A DNA stretch of 64,000 nt from Streptomyces venezuelae ATCC 10712 (GCF_008639165.1 NZ_CP029197.1:4220001-4284000), one strand, 5' to 3'. Shown: positions 36,368-45,046, counted from the stretch's first letter. Notes: generated by a model from the letters alone, not told the origin. Numbers and translations are program-made.

Positions 36368-37234
36368 ATGGAGCGACGACGCTTTCTCGCAGGAGCCCTC
36401 GGCGCCGTGGGTGCCGGGGCGATCCTTCTCACCGGGGCCCCCACCGCCTCGGCCGTGGACACGCGCGCGTGGATGGGGGGACACGGGGACGGCACGCCGC
36501 TCCAGCGGCTCACCATCCCCGGCACCCACGACTCCGGCGCCCGGTTCGGCGGGCCCTGGTCGGAGTGCCAGAACACCACCATCGCCCAGCAGCTGGACAG
36601 CGGGATCCGGTTCCTGGACGTCCGGTGCCGGGTCACCGGCGGGTCCTTCGCCATCCACCACGGGGCCTCCTACCAGAACATGATGTTCGGCGACGTCCTC
36701 GTCGCCTGCCGCGACTTCCTCGCCGCGCACCCCTCCGAGACCGTCCTCATGCGGGTCAAGCAGGAGTACTCGACCGACTCCGACGCCACCTTCCGGGCCG
36801 TCTTCGACGACTACCTCGACGCGCGCGGCTGGCGCTCCCTGTTCCGCATCGGCGACGGGGTCCCGCTGCTCGGCGAGGCCCGCGGCCGGGTCGTGCTCAT
36901 CGCCGACAACGGCGGACTGCCGGGCGGTCTGCGCTGGGGCGACGGCTCGGCCCTCGCCATCCAGGACGACTGGAACGCGCTGCCCGACCCCAAGTACGCC
37001 AAGATCGAGGCGCACTTCCGTACCGCCGTCGCCCAGCCGGGCCGGCTGTACGTGAACTTCGTCAGCACCTCCGCCTACCTGCCGCCCCGCTGGAACTCCG
37101 ACAACCTCAACCCGCGCGTGCACCGCTACCTCGACAGCGCGGCCGCCGCGGGCGCGAAGGGCCTCGGGATCGTCCCCATGGACTTCCCCAACACCCGCTC
37201 GGGTCTGGTCGAGGCGCTGCTCCGGCACAACTGA
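36368..37234 (+). CDS. exported phosphatidylinositol-specific phospholipase C-like enzyme
   Basis: This 288-aa protein starts at the ATG MERRRFLAGALG; a GTG three codons upstream is possible. The N-terminus is a Tat-like signal with RRRFLAG and a cut near ASA-VD. The PI-PLC X-box His residues lie in LTIPGTHDSGARFG and FAIHHGAS, with LDVRCRVTGG and VLMRVKQEYS between and after them. Bacterial members cleave PI or its glycosylated forms. VNFVSTSAYLPPRW is typical of the family's C-terminal half. No strong ribosome-binding site is visible. Confidence 0.9.
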   Translation: MERRRFLAGALGAVGAGAILLTGAPTASAVDTRAWMGGHGDGTPLQRLTIPGTHDSGARFGGPWSECQNTTIAQQLDSGIRFLDVRCRVTGGSFAIHHGASYQNMMFGDVLVACRDFLAAHPSETVLMRVKQEYSTDSDATFRAVFDDYLDARGWRSLFRIGDGVPLLGEARGRVVLIADNGGLPGGLRWGDGSALAIQDDWNALPDPKYAKIEAHFRTAVAQPGRLYVNFVSTSAYLPPRWNSDNLNPRVHRYLDSAAAAGAKGLGIVPMDFPNTRSGLVEALLRHN

Positions 37235-37245
37235 ACGACGCGTGT

Positions 37246-37274
37246 CCCGGGCGGCGCACCGCGCGCCGCCCGGG
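37246..37274. terminator. bidirectional terminator, 12-bp stem
   Basis: CCCGGGCGGCGC and GCGCCGCCCGGG form a perfect stem with loop ACCGC between the convergent phospholipase (ends 37234) and DUF1772 (ends 37293) genes. It can serve both. Confidence 0.8.
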
Positions 37275-37292
37275 TGCTGTCGGCCCGGTGGC

Positions 37293-37739
37293 TCACACCA
37301 GGGCGGTGACCAGCAGGGTGAAGGCGGCGATGATGACCGCGACGCGGACGTAGTGGTAGCGGTCCCAGCGGTTCGCCTGCTCCTTCCAGTCCGCGGGCCG
37401 GTTCTCCGGGGTCCAGGTCTTGCTGCGGTTGTTGATCGGGACGAGCAGCAGCACCGACATCAGCACGCTCACGATCAGCAGCGCGCCGGCGGTGACGACG
37501 AGGCCGGTGCCGGCGAGGTGCCATCCGGCGACGGCCCACACCGCGGTGAGGACGACCGAGCCGATGTACCAGAAGGGCATCAGGGCGCCGAGCATCCGGC
37601 CGCCGTGGGCGCGGCCGAGCTGGCCGCTGTCCTCGGGCAGGGCGTCGAGGATGCGGTTGACGACGAAGGCGACGGACAACTCGACCCCGACCATCAGGCC
37701 GACGAGCACGGTGGTGACGACCTGGATTGCGTTGAGCAT
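37293..37739 (-). CDS. DUF1772 membrane protein (anthrone oxygenase-like)
   Basis: This 148-aa protein has four hydrophobic helices (about 5-30, 50-70, 78-100 and 130-148) and the DUF1772 signatures VVNRILDALPED and VPINNRSKTWTPEN. The family includes anthrone oxygenases of polyketide pathways, but most bacterial members are uncharacterised and repressed by adjacent TetR genes. The start ATG follows AGGAGGGGCCGTC. It is divergent from the TetR gene, and the 13-bp operator lies 18 bp upstream of its start. Confidence 0.88.
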   Translation of the reverse strand: MLNAIQVVTTVLVGLMVGVELSVAFVVNRILDALPEDSGQLGRAHGGRMLGALMPFWYIGSVVLTAVWAVAGWHLAGTGLVVTAGALLIVSVLMSVLLLVPINNRSKTWTPENRPADWKEQANRWDRYHYVRVAVIIAAFTLLVTALV

Positions 37740-37757
37740 GACGGCCCCTCCTGGGAT

Positions 37758-37824
37758 CTAGCGTTGCTAGCTGATGAGGCAACGCTAGCGCTACTGCCGC
37801 TCGATTGTCTAGCGGTGCTAGGAT
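37758..37824. promoter_or_regulatory. twin TetR operators in the divergent promoter
   Basis: Two near-identical 13-bp palindromes lie 51 bp apart: CTAGCGTTGCTAG (37758-37770) next to the DUF1772 start and CTAGCGGTGCTAG (37809-37821) next to the tetR start. The second overlaps TAGGAT (37819-37824), a -10 box placed exactly 7 bp from the tetR ATG. A third degenerate element (GCAACGCTAGCGCTA, 37779-37793) lies between them. This fits a TetR protein repressing both itself and DUF1772. Confidence 0.85.
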
Positions 37825-37830
37825 CGAATC

Positions 37831-38409
37831 ATGTCGGTACAGGAACGCAAGCAGCGTGAACGGGCGGACCGCGAACGCCTCATCGTGGCGACGGCCCGCG
37901 AACTGGCGGAGCAGCAGGGCTGGGACGCGGTCACCACCCGACGGCTCGCCGAGCGCATCGAGTACAGCCAGCCCGTCCTCTACAGCCACTTCCGCGGCAA
38001 GCGGGAGATCATCGGCGCCGTCGCCCTGGAAGGCGCCGGCGAGATGGCCGTGGCGCTGCGGGCCGCGACCTCCGCCGCGGCCGGCCCGCACGCCCGGGTC
38101 ACCGCCCTCGCCCGCGCCTACCTCGACTTCGCCGAGCGCAACCCGGCGGTCTACGACGCCATGTTCCAGCTCGACGGCGGCCTGGCGTTCGCGCGGGAGG
38201 ACACCCCGGAGCCGCTGAAGGACGCCTTCGCCGCGCTCCTCGAATGCCTCGGCGAGGTGGCGGGGGACGGCGTCCACCCGGGGCTGTTCACCGAGACGTT
38301 CTGGGCGGCCCTGCACGGCCTCGCCACCCTGACCCGGGCGGGACGCCTGCCGCCGGAGCACGCCGAGCGGCGCGTGTCCCTCCTGGTGGACCGACTCGCG
38401 GTGCTCTGA
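37831..38409 (+). CDS. TetR family repressor of DUF1772
   Basis: This 192-aa protein has the TetR helix-turn-helix at residues 12-60 (RLIVATARELAEQQGWDAVTTRRLAERIEYSQPVLYSHFRGK) and a variable ligand-binding domain. The ATG lies at the predicted transcription start (TAGGAT-N6-ATG), so the mRNA is probably leaderless. The two upstream palindromes are the likely binding sites. It is convergent with the histidine kinase at 38511. Confidence 0.92.
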   Translation: MSVQERKQRERADRERLIVATARELAEQQGWDAVTTRRLAERIEYSQPVLYSHFRGKREIIGAVALEGAGEMAVALRAATSAAAGPHARVTALARAYLDFAERNPAVYDAMFQLDGGLAFAREDTPEPLKDAFAALLECLGEVAGDGVHPGLFTETFWAALHGLATLTRAGRLPPEHAERRVSLLVDRLAVL

Positions 38410-38420
38410 CGCACCGCGAG

Positions 38421-38488
38421 GCACGCCAGAGCCGTACGCGCGCCAGAGCCGTACGCATGCCAGCGCCGTACGCACGTCAGTGCCGCGC
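38421..38488. repeat. 17-bp tandem repeat, four units
   Basis: Four head-to-tail 17-bp units lie between convergent genes: GCACGCCAGAGCCGTAC, GCGCGCCAGAGCCGTAC, GCATGCCAGCGCCGTAC and a more diverged GCACGTCAGTGCCGCGC. The first two differ by one base. Copy number may vary among strains. Confidence 0.85.
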
Positions 38489-38510
38489 GCGGCACCGGCC
38501 CGCGTGCGCG

Positions 38511-39944
38511 TCAGTGTTCCGGTGGCGGCGTCGGGGCTCCCGGGAGCCGTACCGTCGCCACCGTCCCGCCGCCCTCCGCCGGGGTCAGCGCGATCGTGCC
38601 GCCCGCGTGCCGGACCGTGCGGGCCACGATCGACAGGCCGAGACCCGAGCCCGGGAGGCTCCGGGCCGACGGGGAGCGCCAGAAACGTTCGAAGACGTGC
38701 GGGAGCTCGTCCGCCGCGATGCCGGGGCCCTGGTCGCGGACCGTCAGCTCGCCCCGCATCAGGACCACCTCGACCGTGCCCCCGCGCGGCGAGAACTTCA
38801 CCGCGTTGTCCAGGACGTTCATCAGGGCCCGCTCCAGGGCGGCCGGTTCGGCCCGTACGTACCAGGGCGCCAGGTCCGTGACGAAGGTCAGCTCCGGGCC
38901 GCGCAGCCGTGCCCGGTCCAGGGCCGCCCGCAGGATCGTGTGCAGCGGGACCACTTCGAGCGGGCCCGGCTGCGCCGCGTCCGGGCGGGCCAGTTCCTGG
39001 AGGTCGCCGATCAGCGCCGCCAGCTCGGTCATCTGCGCCTTCACCGAGGCCATCAGGGCCCGCCGGTCGTCCGGCGGGATCGCCCGCCCGGTCTCCTCGC
39101 TGCGTGCGAGCAGTTCGACGTTCGTCCGCAGCGAGGTCAGCGGCGTACGGAGTTCGTGCCCGGCGTCCGCGATCAGCTGCGCCTGCCGGTCGCGGGAGGT
39201 CGCGAGCGCCGCCGTCATCGCGTTGAACGAACGCGACAGACGGGCGATCTCGTCCTCGCCCTCCACCGGGATGCGCACGGTCAGGTCCTCGGTCGCGGCG
39301 ACGTGCTCGACCGCCCCGGTCAGCCGGTTCACCGGCTCAAGGCCGGTCCGCGCCACCCACAGGCCGGCCGCGCCCGCGCCGACGACGCCGATCCCGGAGA
39401 CCAGGAGCAGCACCCAGCGCAGGGTGGACATCGAGTTGTCGATCTCGTCGAGCGGGCGGGCGACGGAGACGGCGAGCCCGGGGGGCCCGTCCTGCGGGTA
39501 GGTGTAGACCCGCATCTCGCGTCCGGTGTCGTCCTTCACCGTGTGCAGGACGTACTCCAGCTGCCCCCGAGCCACCGCGAGATCGGTGTCGCCGGCCGGG
39601 ATCGCGGCCTTCCCCGAGGTGCACACGCTGCCGTTGGCGAGGATGACCTGGACCGTGTACGAGCCGGCCACCGGCGGCGGCGTGGTGCCCTGCTGGCAGA
39701 GGGTGAGCAGGCTCCGCACCCCGTTCGCGTCGAGCCGGGTGGTGCGCAGCGAGTCGTCCATCTCGTTCCGCAGCTGCTCCCGCGTCACGAACCAGCACGC
39801 GAGCGACACGGCCGCCACGGCGACGGCCACGGCGACCGCCGTGAGCAGGGCGAGCCGGGAGCGCAGCGGCCGGGAGCGGAACCAGCCGAGGGGACCGCGC
39901 GGCCCCTTGCGGTCCGTCCCGGAGCCGTCGCGGGGAGCGCTCAC
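38511..39944 (-). CDS. OmpR-type sensor histidine kinase
   Basis: This 477-aa kinase starts with GTG, overlapping the response-regulator stop (GTGA). Two transmembrane helices (about 26-48 and 178-200) bracket an extracytoplasmic sensor of about 130 residues with two Cys (LLTLCQQGTT, NGSVCTSG). A HAMP linker follows, then HisKA with His in IADAGHELRTPLTSLR and HATPase with NVLDNAVKFSPRG, DQGPGIA and GSGLGLSIV. It resembles the CseC/MtrB-like envelope-sensing kinases. The operon also contains the upstream regulator. Confidence 0.94.
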   Translation of the reverse strand: MSAPRDGSGTDRKGPRGPLGWFRSRPLRSRLALLTAVAVAVAVAAVSLACWFVTREQLRNEMDDSLRTTRLDANGVRSLLTLCQQGTTPPPVAGSYTVQVILANGSVCTSGKAAIPAGDTDLAVARGQLEYVLHTVKDDTGREMRVYTYPQDGPPGLAVSVARPLDEIDNSMSTLRWVLLLVSGIGVVGAGAAGLWVARTGLEPVNRLTGAVEHVAATEDLTVRIPVEGEDEIARLSRSFNAMTAALATSRDRQAQLIADAGHELRTPLTSLRTNVELLARSEETGRAIPPDDRRALMASVKAQMTELAALIGDLQELARPDAAQPGPLEVVPLHTILRAALDRARLRGPELTFVTDLAPWYVRAEPAALERALMNVLDNAVKFSPRGGTVEVVLMRGELTVRDQGPGIAADELPHVFERFWRSPSARSLPGSGLGLSIVARTVRHAGGTIALTPAEGGGTVATVRLPGAPTPPPEH

Positions 39945-40669
39945 TCCCCGCCTCCGCCGCGGAGCGCGTATCCCACGCCCCGCACGGTGTGCACGAGGCG
40001 CGGCTCGCCGCCCGCCTCCGTCTTGCGCCGCAGGTACATCACGTACACGTCCAGTGAGTTCGAGCTCGGTTCGAAGTCGAAGCCCCACACCGCCTTGAGG
40101 ATCTGCTCGCGGGTCAGTACCTGCCGCGGGTGCGCCAGGAACATCTCCAGGAGCGTGAACTCGGTGCGGGTCAGTTCCACGGTCCGGCCGCCCCGGGTCA
40201 CCTCGCGGGTGGCCAGGTCCATCCGCAGGTCCTCGAAGGACAGCACGTCGCCGGTGTCGGGGGCGCCGGCCGTGGCGCGGGCGTACGAGCTGCGCCGCAG
40301 CAGGGCCCTGATCCGGGCGAACAGCTCGTCCAGTTCGAAGGGCTTCACGAGGTAGTCGTCGGCGCCGGCGTCGAGGCCGGTGACCCGGTCGCCGACCGTG
40401 TCGCGCGCGGTGAGCATCAGGATCGGCACGGTGGAGCCGGAGGCCCTGATCCGGCGGGCCGCCGTCAGCCCGTCCATCCGGGGCATCTGCACGTCGAGGA
40501 CGACGAGGTCGGGGGCGTACGACTCCATCCGGGCGAGCGCGTCCACGCCGTCGACGGCGTCCTGGGTGCCGTACCCCTCGAAGGCGAGGCTGCGGCGCAG
40601 GGCCTCCCGGACGGCGGGCTCGTCGTCGACGATGAGGATGCGTTCGGCTTCGGTGTGCTGTCCCGTCAT
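39941..40669 (-). CDS. OmpR-family response regulator
   Basis: This 242-aa regulator has a receiver domain (ILIVDDEPAVREAL, phosphoacceptor Asp in LVVLDVQMPRMDG, Lys in YLVKPFELDEL). The C-terminal winged helix is ELTRTEFTLLEMFLAHPRQVLTREQILKAVWG and DVYVMYLRRKTE. The ATG at 40669 is followed by an acidic, short N-terminal tail. It pairs with the kinase through a 4-bp overlap. It lies 32 bp after the protease gene, so the protease may share the transcript. Confidence 0.94.
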   Translation of the reverse strand: MTGQHTEAERILIVDDEPAVREALRRSLAFEGYGTQDAVDGVDALARMESYAPDLVVLDVQMPRMDGLTAARRIRASGSTVPILMLTARDTVGDRVTGLDAGADDYLVKPFELDELFARIRALLRRSSYARATAGAPDTGDVLSFEDLRMDLATREVTRGGRTVELTRTEFTLLEMFLAHPRQVLTREQILKAVWGFDFEPSSNSLDVYVMYLRRKTEAGGEPRLVHTVRGVGYALRGGGGE

Positions 40670-40701
40670 GGGCTCAGCGTCGCACGAGGCCCGTTCGCCG
40701 G

Positions 40702-41847
40702 TCAGTTGTCCCCGCCCGCGCGCAGCTGGGCCAGGTCGGCCTTCACGGTGTCGACCGGGATGGCGAATCCGAGGCCGACGCTTCCGGCCGTCGAGCCGCT
40801 CGAAGAACTGGGCGAATACATGGCCGAATTGATTCCGATGATCTCGCCCTTCATATTGATCAGCGCGCCGCCGGAATTCCCCGGATTGAGCGAGGCGTCG
40901 GTCTGCAGTGCCTTGTACGTGGTCTTCGACGAGCCGGTGTCGCCGTTGAACTGCTGTCCGCCGAACTCGAACGGCCAGCCCTGCCGCGGGTCGTACTGCT
41001 GCTGCCCCCGCTGGTCCCCGCCGTCGTCGTCCTTGGCGACGGTGACGTCCCGGTCGAGCGCGGAGACGATGCCGCTGGTGACGGTGCCGGTCAGGCCCTC
41101 GGGGGAGCCGATCGCCACGACCTGGTCGCCGACCCGCACCTTGGACGAGTCGCCGAGGGTGGCGGCCTTGAGGCCGGAGGCGCCCCGGAGCTTGATGAGG
41201 GCCAGGTCCTTGTCGGGGTCCGTGCCGACGACCTCGGCCGGGTAGGTCTTGCCGTCGCTGAGGCGCACGGTGATCTCGGACGCGCCGGAGATCACGTGGT
41301 TGTTGGTGACGATCTCGCCGTCGGAGGTGATGATCACGCCCGAGCCGGTGGACTTGCCGGAGTTCGAGCTCGCGGAGATCTCGACGATGGACGGGGAGAC
41401 GGCCTCGGCGACCCCGGCGACGGTGCCCGTGTTGCCGGTGGAGACGTTGGTGCCGTTCACGTTCGAGGCGGCGACGGTGGGGGTGTCCGAGGCGAGCTGC
41501 TGGACCAGGGTGGCCGTACCGCCGCCGATCGCGGCGGCGGCGATGGCCACGGCGGCCATGAGGCCGACACCCCGCTTGGCGCGCCGCCGGGAGCCGGGGC
41601 CGCCGGCGGCAGCGGGGGCGCCCATGGCGGCGGGCGGGGCGGGCGGTCCGACGGGAGGGGCGGGCGGTCCCACGGGCGGCGGCACGTGCCCGCCGGACGG
41701 CCAGATCGTGGTGCCGGGCTCGGTGACGATCGGCTGGGTGGCGGTCTGCTCGGCTGCGGCAGGCTGCGGCGCCGGGGCGTACGGCGGCCTCGGCGGCTGC
41801 GGCGGGTAGTAGGGCTGCTGCGGCTGCTGCTCCTGGAAGTCCGTCAT
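40702..41847 (-). CDS. membrane-anchored trypsin-like protease (DegP/HtrA class without PDZ)
   Basis: This 381-aa protein has a Gln/Pro/Tyr-rich cytoplasmic N-terminus (residues 1-100), one membrane helix (GVGLMAAVAIAAAAIGGG) and an extracytoplasmic S1C protease domain. The catalytic triad is His in IVTNNHVISGA, Asp in DPDKDLALIKL and Ser in LNPGNSGGALINM. No PDZ domain follows, unlike most HtrA proteins. It is adjacent to the two-component system, a common arrangement for envelope quality control. Confidence 0.92.
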   Translation of the reverse strand: MTDFQEQQPQQPYYPPQPPRPPYAPAPQPAAAEQTATQPIVTEPGTTIWPSGGHVPPPVGPPAPPVGPPAPPAAMGAPAAAGGPGSRRRAKRGVGLMAAVAIAAAAIGGGTATLVQQLASDTPTVAASNVNGTNVSTGNTGTVAGVAEAVSPSIVEISASSNSGKSTGSGVIITSDGEIVTNNHVISGASEITVRLSDGKTYPAEVVGTDPDKDLALIKLRGASGLKAATLGDSSKVRVGDQVVAIGSPEGLTGTVTSGIVSALDRDVTVAKDDDGGDQRGQQQYDPRQGWPFEFGGQQFNGDTGSSKTTYKALQTDASLNPGNSGGALINMKGEIIGINSAMYSPSSSSGSTAGSVGLGFAIPVDTVKADLAQLRAGGDN

Positions 41848-41938
41848 GGCTATGACTCTCGGAGCCGTACATGAGAGCCGCCTGAGGACCGGCTGAGAAG
41901 CCCGACAGAAGCCTGTATGCCCGATATAAAGAACCCCC

Positions 41939-41977
41939 AGCCCGTACGGGTCGGCCTCCGCCGCTCCCGTACGGGCT
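41939..41977. terminator. 12-bp stem between protease and lacI genes
   Basis: AGCCCGTACGGG (41939-41950) and CCCGTACGGGCT (41966-41977) form a perfect stem with a 15-base loop, 45 bp past the LacI stop on the minus strand and upstream of the protease gene. It is likely the lacI terminator; each arm also contains the self-complementary CCCGTACGGG. Confidence 0.65.
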
Positions 41978-42021
41978 CTGCGTACGTCCTCCGGGCCCCT
42001 GGCCGTCGGAAGGGGCCCCGC

Positions 42022-43050
42022 TCAGCCCTCGTCGCAGCCGCAGGAGCGGCGGACGACCAGGGCCGACGGGAAGAGCTTCACGCGCTCGCGGCGCGAGCCG
42101 GCGACCCGGATCGAGTCGTCGAGGACCAGGTCCACCGCCGCGCGCGCCATCGCCGGGCGGTCCGAGGAGACCGTGGTCAGCGGCGGGTCGGTGAGCGCCG
42201 CCTCCTTCACGTCGTCGAAGCCCGCGACCGCCAGCTCCGTCGGCACCTCGATGCGCAGCTCGCGCGCCGCCCGCAGGACGCCGAAGGCCTGGTCGTCGGT
42301 GGAGCAGAAGATGGCCGGCGGCCTGTCCGGGCCCGCGAGCAGCTTCAGGGCCACCTGGTAGGCGTCGTAGCGGTTGTACGGGGCCTGGAAGAGCCGGCCC
42401 TCGATCGGGAGGCCCGCCTCCTGCATGGCGCGGCGCCAGCCCTCCTCGTGGTCGGCGACCGGGTCGCCGACGGCGGGGGTGTTCGGGATGCCGCCCATGC
42501 AGGCCACGTACGCGTGGCCGTGCTCCAGGAGGTGCCGGGTGGCGAGCTGGGCGCCGCCGATGTCGTCCGTCACGACGGCGACGTCGTCGATCGCCTCGGG
42601 CCGCTCGTGCAGCAGCACCACGCGCGCGTCCCAGGCCTCGATCTCGCTGGCGGCCTGCTCGCTCATGCCCTGGCTGACCAGGATCAGACCGGAGACCCGC
42701 ATGCCGAGGAAGGCGCGCAGGTAGTGGACCTCGCGCTCGGTGCGGTAGTCGGAGTTGCCGACCAGGACCATCTTTCCGCGCTCGGCGGCGGCCTGCTCGA
42801 CCGCGTGCGCCATCTCCGCGAAGAACGGCTGCCGCGCGTCCGGGACGATCATGCCTATGAGGTCCGTGCGCCGGGACGCCATCGCCTGGGCGACCCGGTC
42901 GGGGCGGTAGCCCAGTTCCTTGATCGCGGCGAGGACACGCTCGCGCGTGGCCGGGGCGACCGGCCGGGGTCCGTTGTTGATGACGTAGCTCACGACCGCG
43001 GTCGAAGTACCTGCCAGTCGAGCTACGTCATCCCGCGTCACCTTGGCCAC
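42022..43050 (-). CDS. LacI family transcriptional regulator
   Basis: This 342-aa regulator starts with GTG (MAKVTRDDVARLAGTSTAVVSYVINN, the recognition helix). The periplasmic-binding-like ligand domain spans about 60-330 (GMIVPDARQPFFAEM, GFDDVKEAALTDPPLTTV). The tail RRSCGCDEG has two Cys. On this strand TAGACT (43058-43063) ends 7 bp before the GTG, fitting a leaderless transcript that starts inside the 24-bp gap after glnR. Orthologues lie beside glnR in Streptomyces. The effector is unknown, perhaps a sugar or nucleoside. Confidence 0.9.
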   Translation of the reverse strand: MAKVTRDDVARLAGTSTAVVSYVINNGPRPVAPATRERVLAAIKELGYRPDRVAQAMASRRTDLIGMIVPDARQPFFAEMAHAVEQAAAERGKMVLVGNSDYRTEREVHYLRAFLGMRVSGLILVSQGMSEQAASEIEAWDARVVLLHERPEAIDDVAVVTDDIGGAQLATRHLLEHGHAYVACMGGIPNTPAVGDPVADHEEGWRRAMQEAGLPIEGRLFQAPYNRYDAYQVALKLLAGPDRPPAIFCSTDDQAFGVLRAARELRIEVPTELAVAGFDDVKEAALTDPPLTTVSSDRPAMARAAVDLVLDDSIRVAGSRRERVKLFPSALVVRRSCGCDEG

Positions 43051-43074
43051 GCGCGGCAGTCTACGCGGGGTGAC

Positions 43075-43905
43075 CTACCTACCGGCAGGTCGCACTGTGG
43101 CGTCCGCCACGTTCCTGTCCTCCGCGGGGGTGACATCCCCCGTGGCGTCCTTGACGCCGGCGTTCGCCCTGGCCCCTTCCTTCACACGGGCCTCCTCGGC
43201 CTTGGCACGCGCCTCCTCGGCGGCCCGCTCGACCTTCTCGGGGGTGACGAAGCGGTAGCCGACGTTGCGGACGGTGCCGATCAGCGACTCGTGCTCCGGA
43301 CCCAGCTTGGCCCGCAGCCGCCGCACGTGGACGTCCACCGTCCGGGTGCCGCCGAAGTAGTCGTACCCCCACACCTCCTGGAGGAGCTGCGCGCGGGTGA
43401 AGACCCGGCCCGGGTGCTGGGCGAGGTACTTGAGGAGCTCGAACTCCTTGAAGGTCAGGTCCAGGACCCGGCCCTTGAGCTTGGCGCTGTACGTCGCCTC
43501 GTCGACCGACAGGTCGCCGTTGCGGATCTCCATCGGGGAGTCGTCCGCGACGATCTGCTGGCGGCCCATCGCGAGCCGCAGCCGCGCCTCGACCTCGGCC
43601 GGGCCCGCGGTGTCGAGGAGGACGTCGTCGATGCCCCAGTCGGCGGTGACGGCCGCGAGACCGCCCTCCGTGACGACGAGGATCAGCGGACAGCCGGGCC
43701 CCGTGGAGCGCAGCAGCTGGCAGAGCGAACGCACCTGCGGCAGGTCGCGCCGCCCGTCGACGAGGATCACGTCCGCGCCGGGGGTGTCCACGAGGGCCGG
43801 GCCCTCGGCCGGGGCGACCCGGACGTTGTGCAGCAGCAGTCCGAGGGCGGGCAGCACCTCGGTGGACGGCTGGAGGGCGTTGGTCAGGAGCAGCAGGGCG
43901 CTCAT
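43075..43905 (-). CDS. glnR: GlnR, OmpR-like regulator of nitrogen metabolism
   Basis: This 276-aa regulator starts at MSALLLLTNALQPSTE (ATG at 43905); the longer frame is not supported. An N-terminal receiver-like domain with a conserved Asp in GADVILVDGRRD is followed by a winged helix (LTFKEFELLKYLAQHPGRVFTRAQLLQEVWGYDYFGGTRTVDVHVRRLRAKLG). The sequence closely matches the Streptomyces GlnR family, an orphan regulator with no partner kinase that activates glnA, amtB and other nitrogen genes. The C-terminal Lys/Glu-rich tail (AEEARAKAEEARVKEG) is variable. Confidence 0.97.
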   Translation of the reverse strand: MSALLLLTNALQPSTEVLPALGLLLHNVRVAPAEGPALVDTPGADVILVDGRRDLPQVRSLCQLLRSTGPGCPLILVVTEGGLAAVTADWGIDDVLLDTAGPAEVEARLRLAMGRQQIVADDSPMEIRNGDLSVDEATYSAKLKGRVLDLTFKEFELLKYLAQHPGRVFTRAQLLQEVWGYDYFGGTRTVDVHVRRLRAKLGPEHESLIGTVRNVGYRFVTPEKVERAAEEARAKAEEARVKEGARANAGVKDATGDVTPAEDRNVADATVRPAGR

Positions 43906-43994
43906 CGCGCACCACCTGCCGGACCCGCCGTCGGTCGGTCGTGCTTCGGTCGCTCGCTCATCACGCGGTTCCTCCTCGGTCCCTGCGAGGACGT

Positions 43995-44040
43995 GCACTG
44001 CTTCGTACAGGCACTGTTCGTACGGGCACTGCTTCGTACG
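43995..44040. repeat. three direct repeats upstream of glnR
   Basis: GCACTGCTTCGTACAG, GCACTGTTCGTACGG and GCACTGCTTCGTACG are three consecutive units of 16, 15 and 15 bp between glnR and the hydrolase gene. The repeated TTCGTAC core recurs about every 15 bp. They lie 90-135 bp upstream of the glnR start, a position suited to regulator binding. Confidence 0.7.
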
Positions 44041-44161
44041 GATCACTGCCGGCTCTCGCGCCCTGAGAGCTTTTGTTCATCCATCCGTAACAACGGTCGG
44101 AAAACGCAAAAGGACCCGGGGGCTGCGTCGCCCGGATCCTCTGCACAGGAGAATAGCCCAC

Positions 44162-45001
44162 ATGAGTTCAGAGGGAGAGGGCGCATTTCACATCGTGGAT
44201 GTCTCCCTGATCACTTCCGGCTCCCGGCGCGCAATGTTGCGTACCCGGGACGATGTCCGGATCGAGGCGGTTTACGACCCTGCTCCGGCCAGTGTCACCG
44301 ATACGGCGGTCGTCGTCGCCCACGGGTTCACCGGGTCGGCCGACCGGCCCGCCGTCCGGCGCGCCGCCCGGGCCTTCACCGCGCGCGGCGCCGCGGTCGT
44401 CACCTTCTCCTTCCGCGGCCACGGCGGCTCGGGCGGTCTGTCCACCGTCGGCGACCGGGAGGTCCTCGACCTGTCCGCCGCCGTCCGCTGGGCGCGTGAG
44501 CTCGGCCACGCGCGCGTGGCGACGGTCGGTTTCTCCATGGGCGGCTCCGTCGTCCTGCGCCACGCGGCCCTCGACCGGGACACCGACGGACGCGCCGACG
44601 CGGTGGCCGCCGTCTCCGCGCCCGCCCGCTGGTACTACCGGGGGACGGCCCCGATGCGCCGGCTCCACTGGGTGGTCACCCGGCCGGCGGGCCGGCTCGT
44701 CGGCCGCTACGGGTTCCGCACCCGCATCGAGCGGCGGCCCTGGGACCCCGTACCCCTGTCGCCCGTGGAGGCGGTGCCGCTGATCGCGCCGACCCCGCTG
44801 CTGATCGTGCACGGCGACCGGGACCCGTACTTCCCGCTGGACCACCCGCGGATGCTGGCCGGGGCGGGCGACGCGGAACTGTGGCTGGAGCGCGGGATGG
44901 GGCACGCCGAGAACGCGGCGGACGACGAGCTCCTCGCCCGGATCGGGGACTGGCTGACCCGGGCCCCGGGCCCGAGCGCGCCTGAGCCCCCGCGCGCATA
45001 G
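44162..45001 (+). CDS. alpha/beta-fold hydrolase
   Basis: This 279-aa enzyme starts at an ATG 9 nt after AGGAG. The catalytic nucleophile is Ser in VGFSMGGSVV, with oxyanion-loop HGFTG (near 56), Asp in IVHGDRDPYFPLDH and His in MGHAENAA. It resembles BAAT-like or monoacylglycerol-lipase-type esterases. It is divergent from glnR across 256 bp. An imperfect hairpin (AGGACCCGGG / CCCGGATCCT, about 44111-44140) lies in the leader before the ribosome-binding site. The substrate is unknown. Confidence 0.9.
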   Translation: MSSEGEGAFHIVDVSLITSGSRRAMLRTRDDVRIEAVYDPAPASVTDTAVVVAHGFTGSADRPAVRRAARAFTARGAAVVTFSFRGHGGSGGLSTVGDREVLDLSAAVRWARELGHARVATVGFSMGGSVVLRHAALDRDTDGRADAVAAVSAPARWYYRGTAPMRRLHWVVTRPAGRLVGRYGFRTRIERRPWDPVPLSPVEAVPLIAPTPLLIVHGDRDPYFPLDHPRMLAGAGDAELWLERGMGHAENAADDELLARIGDWLTRAPGPSAPEPPRA

Positions 45002-45046
45002 CCCATCATGGGGGGCGGCGCGCACACGAACGAAGGGAGCGCCGCT

